Source: Candidatus Xenolissoclinum pacificiensis L6
GTDB taxonomy: Bacteria > Pseudomonadota > Alphaproteobacteria > Rickettsiales > Anaplasmataceae
Reading direction: 5' to 3'
Assembly (NCBI GenBank): GCA_000512675.1
Contig: AXCJ01000001.1
Coordinates: forward strand, 182,501-246,500
DNA length: 64,000 bases
In this document: positions 19,601-27,451 of the stretch, one piece after another
Numbering within the stretch: the first letter of the stretch is position 1
Layout: each line of letters starts with the position of its first letter
Translations under genes and position numbers: made by a program
The notes under the pieces: generated by a model
The model's database searches: none
Seen by the model: only the letters and a program-made list of their open reading frames with translations
Told to the model about the DNA's origin: nothing

Positions 19601-19979
19601 GGACTTTTCACAGGATGGATATCCTGTTGGAAACATGAGAGATATATTTATCGATCATGAAGGTACCATAAGTGTAAATTTCTCCAATGGAACATCCAGA
19701 CCTGTCTATAAAATCCCAGTTGCGTTATTTGAAGATGCTAATCAGTTATTCCTACAAACAGGATCCTTATATACAAATACCCTACAAAGTGGAACGGCCA
19801 TGCTTTCTCAACCGGGAACTGGCAAAGCTGGTTTCTTGTTAAACTATTCTTTAGAAGGATCTAACGTGGATATATCGTATCAAATGTTACAACTTATTCA
19901 GCAAAAACAGTTAAATATAATGGCTGTGAAAGCTTATAGTACAGGAAATTCTATGGTTGACGAATTAGTGAATATATAG
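16620..19979 (+). CDS. flgE: Flagellar hook protein FlgE, greatly enlarged
   Basis: A 1119-residue hook protein; FlgE is usually 400-600 residues. The N-terminal rod/hook helix (AVSTISSNIANSSSNVYKE) is present, followed by DLSISGNGLFVVD and YYTRNGDFSLDKD. The C-terminus QLNIMAVKAYSTGNSMVDEL matches the family coiled-coil end. The middle is expanded by about five related modules with the pattern F.FN...PDV...EF.TL.E...AIN, near residues 260, 375, 535, 617 and 690. These resemble outer-surface domains of other alphaproteobacterial hooks, here multiplied. The frame is intact, so a functional hook with a thick decorated surface is plausible. It is the last gene of fliK-flgD-flgE. Confidence 0.93.
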   Translation: MSGNGSAVQAIKVSNSAVSTISSNIANSSSNVYKEITTQFKTLVTQGKPYGVVTEDQQSVTRMGAVNNTGNATDLSISGNGLFVVDLGGSLYYTRNGDFSLDKDLILRNSDNVTLKVWNYSENENYVPSPDQLIEASFTDLGVEASPTTMITMDLNLKADQDILGGYGSIIDYNSLANEDIEREDIIVPDNTIFAGDGMIIETESGQRTEVFYGGIATSKKIDNLVTNGILGTMNENSTFTGAVEGDSFTLSTITLGDLTFTFNENNPDVTYNKFNSLSTLAEAINYNEGISARIDNGQLYISAINANDSITFKNIVSNLYQTGNLNGIYGQDNPRSQLLSYGASALSVPDENTNLAFTNGSDLSIKLSNGYTNTYIYNSAPSAPNEFSTLQDFANAINSSTDLIATINNPGTSNANLTVDLVNPDVVFMNVESTGSTDIARFMGISINSTFKKNIMSGDSIDVEVGSFNNVSTIGNINSSALLSEIEEINSYDAFSIPKLGVTTSTDIFDIADGSTIEITITDLTSGASNTNNLIFNANGSEDFTNLTELVSSVTGLTNLTSSLTGGIVNITADTGFSVGIRDISGNLADLLGLEAQPLADGENLTIQWNNGKSAVFTFRSIGPDVANNEFSTMSELSDLINNINGATSNFVGERMILSPAEDMGSSIANSSGIVADKLKIGVNTQNISLIFNANSPDVAVGEFNDVMTFAEAVNNISNGLLEGTVAGNGQTVSFSTKHNGSISFIKDVNITGNSNIASKFGLIGSDLVSAIGLESVASGFDRFSTATGLKHVINSSGAGINSEFSRNTVEIANDDITKSLNFSNSSNNDLVNFLGLPSVQEAGYSVQDSSKNMASGKIEPNFEYQMKIYDALGIMHDVSVGFLKTDINTWALEVYTKYPDEIRTNRNDGLLAFGGLEFNGNGSLYDISFQSISNIVDNTDDIYDFQIDWVSGATPSVIALDFGEYENSTRPTSVDLEQRSVLRQFSGEYTVRDFSQDGYPVGNMRDIFIDHEGTISVNFSNGTSRPVYKIPVALFEDANQLFLQTGSLYTNTLQSGTAMLSQPGTGKAGFLLNYSLEGSNVDISYQMLQLIQQKQLNIMAVKAYSTGNSMVDELVNI

Positions 19980-20385
19980 AAATCAGAGGGTACATTAAAT
20001 GTACCCTAATTCTCCAACATCCTCGAGATTCAACAAGTTGTGTCTAGAAGTTACCATTACAATTTCTTTATCAATTGAACAGAGAATTTGTTTTAACAAA
20101 TCCAATATAATTTATAAAAATAGGACTCCTCAATCTGTTATTTCTGGACATTAAACTCTCTCCCCCTAATCTGTAAAATCAACCCACTACAAATACTCTG
20201 TACCTGATATTAAAAAACTATAGAAATCTACAACAAATAATTGAGAAATACGATAATACTCAAAACAAACTTCTAGAATTAATAGTTATTTTAATGACAA
20301 AAGATTATAATGATACTGATATTTACACAGAAATTATGTTACAATCTAAATAAATCGTCAACTAGAACAATTACTCTTTCTCTAT
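19980..20385. other. 406-bp gap after flgE
   Basis: It contains the stem-loop at 19987-20007 and an open stretch without a good start codon ending at about 20353 (…DYNDTDIYTEIMLQSK). The latter has no recognisable similarity. Otherwise it is AT-rich with no support for a gene. Confidence 0.5.
19987..20007. terminator. Stem-loop just after flgE
   Basis: AGGGTACAT and ATGTACCCT form a perfect 9-bp stem with a 3-base loop, 8 bp after the flgE stop codon. No T-run follows, so it may act as a transcript 3' end stabiliser or weak terminator. Confidence 0.4.
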
Positions 20386-21030
20386 ATGATATACTATATA
20401 AATATGTTCTTCAAGCAAGGATTATTTTTCATAACGGTTGTTGTATTTTTCTCAAGCGATTATGCTTTTTGCCAGAATGATTCTACAGAAGATGCCTCCT
20501 CTTATGTATTAAACCTAATGAAAGAATTATACTCGATTGCACATTCAGATCAGGGAGATAATAAGCGTTTTAGTGATTTGAAAAACTTAATTACAAAAAA
20601 CACCAATTCTGATAAGATATTTCCGCAAATATTTGCTAGTTACTGGAATACACTTGATGAATCACAGAAAAAGAGACTATCTTCTGGATATTATAATTAT
20701 ACAGTAGAAAAATATTTTGATGCATTAGAACATTATACTGGAGCAATCAAAATAATTAATAGTAGCAAAGTAAACCAGTTTTCATTTCCCACCTACTCCG
20801 TTTTTGCCAAAATCAAGATATTACATGATGAGCAAGAAAAAATTATCGATTTAAAATTCCTTATCTCATTTGATAATGGTAAATTTGCTATACTAGATAT
20901 TATGGTAGATAATGCAATACAGGTCTCGAAAGTATTACAAAGAAAATTTGACAAAGCAGTTAATAGAGTTGGAATTGATGAAGTAATATCAGCATTAGAA
21001 ACCATAGATGAAAATATTGACATAGTATAA
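20386..21030 (+). CDS. mlaC: MlaC/Ttg2D-family periplasmic phospholipid-binding protein
   Basis: A 214-residue protein with a signal peptide (GLFFITVVVFFSSDYAFC). The body follows the MlaC pattern: FPQIFASYWNTLDESQKKRL, a Tyr-rich helix, and a C-terminal DIMVDNAIQVSKVLQRKF matching the family DV.VDG.S...NYR..F. MlaC carries phospholipids between the outer-membrane MlaA complex and the inner-membrane MlaFEDB transporter. The ATG at 20404 gives a cleaner signal peptide and may be the true start. No other mla gene is adjacent. Confidence 0.75.
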   Translation: MIYYINMFFKQGLFFITVVVFFSSDYAFCQNDSTEDASSYVLNLMKELYSIAHSDQGDNKRFSDLKNLITKNTNSDKIFPQIFASYWNTLDESQKKRLSSGYYNYTVEKYFDALEHYTGAIKIINSSKVNQFSFPTYSVFAKIKILHDEQEKIIDLKFLISFDNGKFAILDIMVDNAIQVSKVLQRKFDKAVNRVGIDEVISALETIDENIDIV

Positions 21031-21049
21031 TGCGCATAACCCATTATTA

Positions 21050-21290
21050 AGTGAAGATATAAATATTTATACAGATGAAGCAAGAATGTATAGAGATTTA
21101 TACAAAGAATATCATTACAAAACGATTAACCACGGAATTGATGAATGTGTAAATCAAGACCCAAACACCACTGAGGGGTCGTTTTCTCACTTAGAAAGAA
21201 TGATAGTTGGAATTTATCATTCTCAGTGAAGAATACATAGCTAAATATACGAATATATTTTTCTTTATATTTAATACTCGTAAATTATCT
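21050..21290 (+). pseudogene. Relic of an IS1595-type transposase C-terminus
   Basis: One frame reads INIYTDEARMYRDLYKEYHY, then TEGSFSHLERMIVGIYHSQ before a stop. This is the IS1595 ending: YTDE...Y..L, H......Y, then NG.ES.WS.LKR...G.YH. The upstream part is absent, immediately after the mlaC stop, and the remainder is frame-broken. Confidence 0.65.
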
Positions 21291-21489
21291 GAAATGGCAA
21301 GAATAAAAAACTTACTTGAAATGATAAGTGAAAAATCATCGTACAAGGTACTTATTGGTAAATTATGGCAATAAAAGATAAGGTTTTTAAAGATGATATG
21401 GATTTCAATGAATTAGTTGCAAGAGTAAAGATCAAACTGATAATAGTGAGAATGTACAAGTCTCAAAAGAGAATAGGAAAGATAAAACT

Positions 21490-22265
21490 ATTAATGATTT
21501 ACTAAAAGAATTTGAAAGTAAAACTCATTACAATGAAAATAGTATTGAATTCTGATACGCTAGAGAATTACAAGAATTACTTGGGTACAACAAATGGGAA
21601 AATCTTGTGAGTGTTTTAAACAAGATATTATTTACATTAGATTCCTGAGACATCAGGAATCTAATGTCGGGCAAGGGTAAAGCACAAGAGTCTGCAGATT
21701 ATAAGCTAACTCGTCATTTTTCTACTTAATAGCACAAAATGGCGACCCTAAAAATCCAGTAGATTTTGCGCAAACATATTTTGCAGTGCAACCAAGAAGA
21801 CAAGAGTTACAAGACATAAAGATAAGAAATTTTTCAGAAGATAATAAACGACTTACGCTAAGAAATGAAATAAAAGAATATAATAAATCGTTATCAAGTG
21901 TATCTAAAAGCTTTGGCGTTATAGATATAGAGCCTATTTGATTATGCAATTTTTAAAATGCAGGCTATCAAGGTTTGTACGATGGAGAAAAGAGACGTGA
22001 TAAGCGAAGCGTAAGGGTTTAGGAAAAAGACGATATTCTTTTGAACAGATGGCAGTAAAGAATTAGCGATGAACTGGTTTAGGATCACACAACTCAAAAA
22101 AGACACTGAATATGGAAACAACACGCAAATAAAATTCATCTTGAAATTGGTAAAGAGTTCGTGATACTATGATAAACAAACCTGAATATTTCTAACTCCT
22201 CATAAGGTTTAAAAAAATTGGAAAATGAGCAAAAGAAATTAGCAAAATATAAAAATAAGGTTAAA
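21490..22265 (+). pseudogene. dinD: Degraded dinD (DNA-damage-inducible protein D)
   Basis: Fragments in several frames line up in order with DinD. They are DLLKEFESKTHYNENSIEF, ARELQELLGYNKWENLVSVL, AQNGDPKNPVDFAQTYFAVQ, NAGYQGLYDG, ELAMNWFRITQ and finally ANKIHLEIGKEF. Stops and frameshifts separate them. DinD is an SOS-regulated antagonist of RecA filaments in E. coli and is often carried on mobile DNA. Here it is dead. Confidence 0.7.
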
Positions 22266-22554
22266 AAGTTAGCATGAAAAACTATAGCATGACATTTCTG
22301 TTTCGTGATTGAAATTAGTTGATCTCGTAACAAGGACACAAAATATACTCCGTATAATAGATGAATTGACTTGTGAAATAATGAAAATGTAAAGTAAGTT
22401 AATTAATATAATCACCTAACTTATTTGCTTAAACCACATTATAACAACATGAATCTTGTTGCCTTCTCGCTCAAGATGCTTCTGAAGATAAAATTAATTA
22501 TTCCCCCTTATATTAGGATTATGGTAATATGTTATCTATGACGGTTTTGAAATC

Positions 22555-23580
22555 ATGTTAGAAAAGTTCAATTTACAGAAATTTTTTTTGATACTACTTG
22601 TCTGTTTCTTGATATATTTCATATACTCTATCAAGGAAGTATTGATTCCTTTCTACCTAGCAATAATTGCATCTTATGTATTACAAATACAAGTAAATTA
22701 TCTACAGAAATATATAAAAAAAAGAAGTCTGGCAACTACATTCGTATGTGTTATTATCGTATCATTCATAACGGTTATTGTTATATCCGTTATACCTATT
22801 GCGTTAAAACAGTCTATTGTATTAATAAAACATATACCGGGATATGTAGATTACTTAATAGAGACTCTGTCATTACAAGACGTGTTAGTTGACCTAAAAC
22901 AAAATATCAAAGATCTTGATGTCAACAACGACCTGTATAAGTATATCACAGCAATTACTGCAAATATATTCAATACAATATGGATTTCAGGACTAAAACT
23001 ACTCACCATAATGGTGTACTGTGTATTAGTCCCCGTATTAACCTTTTATATAACCCATGATTGGAATATCATAATTCAAAAATTGTCTATTCTCGTACCT
23101 GCTAAACATAAAAACATGATATTTACATACTGTACAGAGATTGATAATGTATTACGCAAATATATTATTGGACAGTTAGAAATTTGCGTTTTGTTGGGGA
23201 TATATTATTCGGTTCTTTTAAGCATTTTTAAATTAAAATACGGCCTATTACTTGGCATGATTGTTGGTATATTATCATTTATACCGTACGTTGGTACTGG
23301 AATTGGGTTTATTTTTGGAAATCTCATATCTTTTTATCAGTTCGACAGCTGGGTAATGGTCTTTTACATTAATATGGTGTTAGTTACTGGTCAAATATTT
23401 GAAGGGTACTTCGTTACACCAAAAGTCATGAGCAACAGTGTTCAACTAAGCCCTGTATGGATAATGTTTTCTATTCTCGCAGGAGCAAAATTCGCTGGTT
23501 TTATAGGTGTAATATTAGCAATTCCTATAGCTGCAATAATTCGCGTTACAATATTATTCGCATTTAAAAGAAAATTTTAG
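22555..23580 (+). CDS. AI-2E family transporter (PerM/YdiK type)
   Basis: A 341-residue integral membrane protein with about eight hydrophobic segments and the family C-terminal signature QLSPVWIMFSILAGAKFAGF followed by GVILAIPIAAIIRV. GQLEICVLLGIYYSVLL and GILSFIPYVGTGIG are also typical. Members were named after autoinducer-2 exporters, but most are of unknown substrate, with some acting as ion antiporters. It stands alone between a dinD relic and an IS relic, intact despite the surroundings. Confidence 0.88.
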   Translation: MLEKFNLQKFFLILLVCFLIYFIYSIKEVLIPFYLAIIASYVLQIQVNYLQKYIKKRSLATTFVCVIIVSFITVIVISVIPIALKQSIVLIKHIPGYVDYLIETLSLQDVLVDLKQNIKDLDVNNDLYKYITAITANIFNTIWISGLKLLTIMVYCVLVPVLTFYITHDWNIIIQKLSILVPAKHKNMIFTYCTEIDNVLRKYIIGQLEICVLLGIYYSVLLSIFKLKYGLLLGMIVGILSFIPYVGTGIGFIFGNLISFYQFDSWVMVFYINMVLVTGQIFEGYFVTPKVMSNSVQLSPVWIMFSILAGAKFAGFIGVILAIPIAAIIRVTILFAFKRKF

Positions 23581-23619
23581 CACTGGAAAATATGGTAGAA
23601 AATACAGCCAAAGATTTAT

Positions 23620-23870
23620 AACAAATGCAGTATTTATTTAATCAATATCATTGGCATACGAAGGATTATCCTCCTTGGAAGACGGTATATAGTTCTATCA
23701 ACGAGCTAAGGATAGGGAATTATGGGGAAAGATGATGAAATATTTTGGGCAAAGCAGTCGAGTAAATATAGGGGTATAAGCCAGATCCAAGATACAAGAT
23801 TCACAGAATGTAAAAACAACGGGTAAATCATATGAGTGAAGAATTGATGAAAAAAAGATTAAATTATAAC
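23620..23870 (+). pseudogene. Relic of an IS5-family transposase (ISL2/IS1031-like N-terminal part)
   Basis: Broken frames read NQYHWHTKDYPPWKTVYSSI, ELWGKMMKYFGQSSRVNIG and DSQNVKTTGKSYE. These match the family pattern W..LP.DFPPW.TVY..F..W, RE.WE.I...L and IDSQSVKTT. It is a different transposase from the copies at 12.6 and 53.2 kb. Confidence 0.65.
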
Positions 23871-23918
23871 AGATATAATCTTTTCATGTTGGTGTTAATA
23901 TTGCGAATATACATAAGA

Positions 23919-24090
23919 CCTCTGTAAAATTCAAAATAGCAAATCAGCGACTGTTGGAAATTTCAATTTGATTTTAATTAGTTAAAAATATTGATATTAT
24001 TAGCGTTATTTTAGTGCAATAATCACAATATTTATAAAATTATTAACATATCTTCATGTCGATCTTCACTTTTATGCTTCATACAAGAGG
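23919..24090 (-). repeat. MITE-like element, copy 1 (partly deleted)
   Basis: About 170 bp almost identical, in opposite orientation, to 25643-25828. The match runs from TCTGTAAAATTCAAAATAGC to CTTTTATGCTTCAT with only a handful of differences over roughly 160 bp. The outer end resembles the ends of the IS at 53193. The inner end has lost about 20 bp but keeps ACAAGAGG as a remnant terminus. Confidence 0.8.
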
Positions 24091-24155
24091 TCTATCGAAT
24101 GGATTTTCATCCATTTCCCCTATTTCTATTTCCAATTATCTTCAGATAAGGAGGT

Positions 24156-25487
24156 TTATATTTGAGGGGACGAAGTATGAGCGCTACTTGCTTGCGTATT
24201 ATGCAATGTATCATTTACCTCATTCTTCTCATCCTCCATTTCGAAGCAATAAGGGGGGAAATCTATGAAATACAGCTTACATTCTTCGTCACCTTCCCAA
24301 TAACCTGAATCTACTTTAAATTCTGGCCCTAAATCAGTTTCAGGCATATTAACAACAACATTAGAGAGATTAACTACCCCAGCATGTACTTTTTGCATAC
24401 CTGCAAACATAACTTTAACATCAGCAATATCATGACAGTAATCTTTACAATAACCACTGATATTTTCTAAGTACTCGTCTAAAAGAAACACTATGCATTT
24501 TCTATCAAAATTAGATTTATACTTTAAGAAATATCCATCGTCTAAATATTTTGATAGGATCTCCAAAGTGTGTATGATTATTTCACAATTTGATTCAAAA
24601 CTAGATTTTAAGATTTTACGCATTTTGTTATATACATTAGATCCCAGTATATTAATATGACAGTCTTCAACGTATACAACACTATCAAAAAACTTACCAT
24701 CTTTTAAATACGGTTCCTGGCTTGCTTGTTGAAGGTCTTTGATAAGTGCACCTTCCATTTCGTAAAAGCGTTTTCTGGCAGCCACTTCTTTAAGCGCTAT
24801 TACATCCCGCTTTTGAGAATTACAGAGATTGCCTAGCGATTTTACTTTTAACTTGAACTGATTTATACTTTCTACTGTATGCGCATCAATAAAGTGTTTT
24901 TCCCCTATTTTTCTTCGAGCTTCACAAAAAAATTGGTCACATTTTTCAACATTATATATGTTAGATATTTCTGGATAACCCGCAAATTTATCATTAGTAG
25001 CATATAGTGCTTTATAGAATGAGATAACAGAATCTCTTCCAAATTCAGATACTGTGAATGATAAAAGATCTCTAGATTCTGATAAGACTTCTTTCTCCCG
25101 TTTGTTAAGAGAGCAATGGTTATTAATCGCATCAGTGAGATTTTGAAACTCTATATCAGTAAGTGTGTTGTTATACACCGATCCGATTGTGTGATTGTTC
25201 AAATAAGGAGGAATATGGGTACTACCAGTATGACTATTACTAATGCCAGTGTTATTTTCATTTTTTCTTGCTAAGCATATTGAATAACCTGCAAATACTC
25301 CTCCAGCTATTAACAACCCAGACATTATGTATTTCTTATAATATCTGCAATTTTCCCAAATCCGAGAAAAAGTAGAACTTGTAGCTACTTCCTTTTGTTG
25401 ATCATCCCCCAGGATTGAGCTCGATACTAGAGGTTGATCATCATCCGATCTATTTCCGAAGGATTCCATTTCTATTGATGTATGCAT
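24156..25487 (-). CDS. Unknown single-pass membrane protein
   Basis: I do not recognise this 443-residue protein. An acidic/polar N-terminal stretch of about 50 residues is followed by one membrane segment (MSGLLIAGGVFAGYSICLA, about 55-73) and a long, mostly helical-looking polar part with scattered cysteines. It ends with a Ser/Thr/Gln-rich tail. Without a cleavable signal, the long part could face either the periplasm or, if translocated, a host compartment. It sits exactly between two inverted copies of a MITE-like repeat, with no co-transcribed neighbour. This arrangement and its lack of recognisable family suggest an accessory gene. Confidence 0.75.
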   Translation of the reverse strand: MHTSIEMESFGNRSDDDQPLVSSSILGDDQQKEVATSSTFSRIWENCRYYKKYIMSGLLIAGGVFAGYSICLARKNENNTGISNSHTGSTHIPPYLNNHTIGSVYNNTLTDIEFQNLTDAINNHCSLNKREKEVLSESRDLLSFTVSEFGRDSVISFYKALYATNDKFAGYPEISNIYNVEKCDQFFCEARRKIGEKHFIDAHTVESINQFKLKVKSLGNLCNSQKRDVIALKEVAARKRFYEMEGALIKDLQQASQEPYLKDGKFFDSVVYVEDCHINILGSNVYNKMRKILKSSFESNCEIIIHTLEILSKYLDDGYFLKYKSNFDRKCIVFLLDEYLENISGYCKDYCHDIADVKVMFAGMQKVHAGVVNLSNVVVNMPETDLGPEFKVDSGYWEGDEECKLYFIDFPPYCFEMEDEKNEVNDTLHNTQASSAHTSSPQI

Positions 25488-25642
25488 ATGTTACGTGTAT
25501 AGTAATTAATATTCTTTCAATAGTAATCATAATATACAATTATATCAACACCCTGCTATAAATATTCATTGCATAAGTGATACTAAGAAGAAATATACAA
25601 TAATGAATAGAATCTAAATTGTATATTATTTATTTTTATGAA

Positions 25643-25828
25643 CCTCCTGTAAAATTACTTTAGCATGAAGCATAAAAGTGATGATCGACATGAAGATATG
25701 TCAATAATTTTATAAATATTGTAATTATTGCACTAAAATAACGCTAATAATATCAATATTTTTAACTAATTAAAATCAAATTGAAATTTCCAACAGTCAC
25801 TGATTTGCTATTTTGAATTTCACAGGAG
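25643..25828 (-). repeat. MITE-like element, copy 2 (complete-looking)
   Basis: A 186-bp non-coding unit with inverted ends CTCCTGTAAAATT (left) and AATTTCACAGGAG (right). The right end, read outward on the minus strand, is TAGATCTCCTGTGAAATT. That is identical to the left end of the IS relic at 53193-53210. This suggests a non-autonomous element mobilised by that transposase. It abuts the stop codon of the M23 peptidase gene. Confidence 0.8.
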
Positions 25829-25833
25829 ATCTA

Positions 25834-27066
25834 CTACTTTGCATCAGAGACTACTGATCTTACATTCATGATAGTTTCTTTAATATTTCTTATTTCACTT
25901 ATATCAAAATTAGAACGATTAGAAAGCACCTGTAAAGGATTTATATGCTTATTATCCTTCAAAGTTTCAAAATGCAGATGAGGCCCTGTAACCATTCCTG
26001 TGTCACCAGAAAACCCTATTAACTCTCCCTTTCTCACATTTGCCCCTGACTTTATATTTGGAGCAAATTTACTAAGATGAGCGTACAGGGTCAGATAACC
26101 ATTTTGATGTTTTATTTTAATTAGATTCCCATACGATGTACTTTTACTTAGTACAGTGATTTCACCTTCAGAAGCAGCATATACTGGAGTTCCTATTTGA
26201 GTTGCATAATCAATTCCTTTATGGAAGGATTTTTTTCTTTTAATTGGGTGATATCTATTACCATAATGAGAACTTATAGGAATTGACGGATCTACAGGTG
26301 ATACAAACCCCTTTCCATTGCCTATATAATGATCTAAATTAACTACTTTTCTTTGGCCGTCCCGAAATTCATGATTATAAAATGTTGCATTATTACTTCC
26401 ATTATCTAGAATGGCAAAGCAAAGTACATTGACATTTTCCTCCGGATCAAACTCCACTACTGTCTCTAACTTAGAATTCTTACTAAGCTTATTAAGATTA
26501 ATAGAACTTTGTTTCTCTATTGCCTCTACCATTTTAATAATAGAATTCGGATGAATACCTAAATTACGAGCAGTATTATATAAAGAATTATGAATACTAG
26601 CAGTAAATACTTTGTATTTTGGCAAATCATCTGATAGTTTGCTCTTTTTTGCAATTATATTTTCTACAAATATAGGAGATATATCTCTATGATAAAACTT
26701 TTCTTGAATCGGAAAAACCATATTATCTGGTAATTTTACCAATTTCGTTACAAAAAACCCATCCCCTGTTCTTGTAGCAATGATTTTATGATTGTTAACC
26801 CCATCCATAATACTTAATGATTGTAAAAAATTATCATCATTCACCGAAACAGTAATTTTTTGATCTGATGTAATTGAATTTACGTTTGTAAACCTTGCTA
26901 CTGCTTGAGTGACAGTATATATATCTCTTATTGAAAAACCGTGTTCTTTAATAGCGTTAACCAAACTAGCTTTTTTATCTACATAGATAGTCTCTTCGAT
27001 GGTATAACACAAAAGTTTATTCCATGATAACAAAATCATACAACAATAAAAAAATAAATATTTCAC
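25834..27066 (-). CDS. M23 family metallopeptidase (MepM-like)
   Basis: A 410-residue exported murein endopeptidase candidate. The N-terminal signal/anchor is YLFFYCCMILLSWNKLLCY. A long N-terminal region precedes the LytM/M23 domain (about 265-385), which holds FHKGIDYA (first His and Asp ligands, near 282), YAHLSK and GPHLHFE (last His ligands, near 362). M23 enzymes of this layout cut peptidoglycan cross-links to allow wall growth or passage of large complexes. The adjacent vir operon suggests a possible link, but the two are separated by 385 bp. The gene ends exactly where the MITE begins. Confidence 0.9.
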   Translation of the reverse strand: MKYLFFYCCMILLSWNKLLCYTIEETIYVDKKASLVNAIKEHGFSIRDIYTVTQAVARFTNVNSITSDQKITVSVNDDNFLQSLSIMDGVNNHKIIATRTGDGFFVTKLVKLPDNMVFPIQEKFYHRDISPIFVENIIAKKSKLSDDLPKYKVFTASIHNSLYNTARNLGIHPNSIIKMVEAIEKQSSINLNKLSKNSKLETVVEFDPEENVNVLCFAILDNGSNNATFYNHEFRDGQRKVVNLDHYIGNGKGFVSPVDPSIPISSHYGNRYHPIKRKKSFHKGIDYATQIGTPVYAASEGEITVLSKSTSYGNLIKIKHQNGYLTLYAHLSKFAPNIKSGANVRKGELIGFSGDTGMVTGPHLHFETLKDNKHINPLQVLSNRSNFDISEIRNIKETIMNVRSVVSDAK

Positions 27067-27451
27067 CTGTTCCGGAATAATTAATCAATAAAAAACCAGC
27101 AAATATTACAGCAAGCACAATAGTAATCACTGTTAAAATCATCCTTGAAGTAACTCAATAGTATACTAAAAAACCTCACATAACCATTAAACGCAGAAAT
27201 GTCAGGAAAACTCAAGTACTCTTCATCCTAATTCATATAAATGAAGTTATAGTAAAAATGTCAAGAAAATCACCACAATAGTTTTGATTATAACATATTT
27301 TTGTAATATTAGTCAATTTATTGACTAATTCATCACTAAAAAATTCCAATTAACTCATCCAAATCTATAGTAGTCATTACTATAATAATATATCCTGCTA
27401 TTCTTTGAGTCTCTGCTGTCAGAACATTCATGTTATCAATCTACATCCTGT
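27067..27451. other. 385-bp gap downstream of the vir operon
   Basis: No gene. It contains the promoter region of the M23 peptidase gene and a perfect palindrome TTAGTCAA-TTTA-TTGACTAA at 27309-27328. That could be a transcript end for the vir operon or an operator; it has no adjacent T-run. Confidence 0.4.

Noticed and set aside
20165-20355. Possible small protein after flgE
   Set aside because: No ATG, GTG or TTG start with a ribosome site gives a sensible length; no recognisable similarity.
24056-24268. 70-codon frame on the plus strand
   Set aside because: It runs from the MITE copy into the antisense of the membrane-protein gene; no coding signal of its own.
27309-27328. Rho-independent terminator of the vir operon
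   Set aside because: The palindrome is perfect but AT-rich and lacks a following T-run, so it is recorded only as a palindrome.
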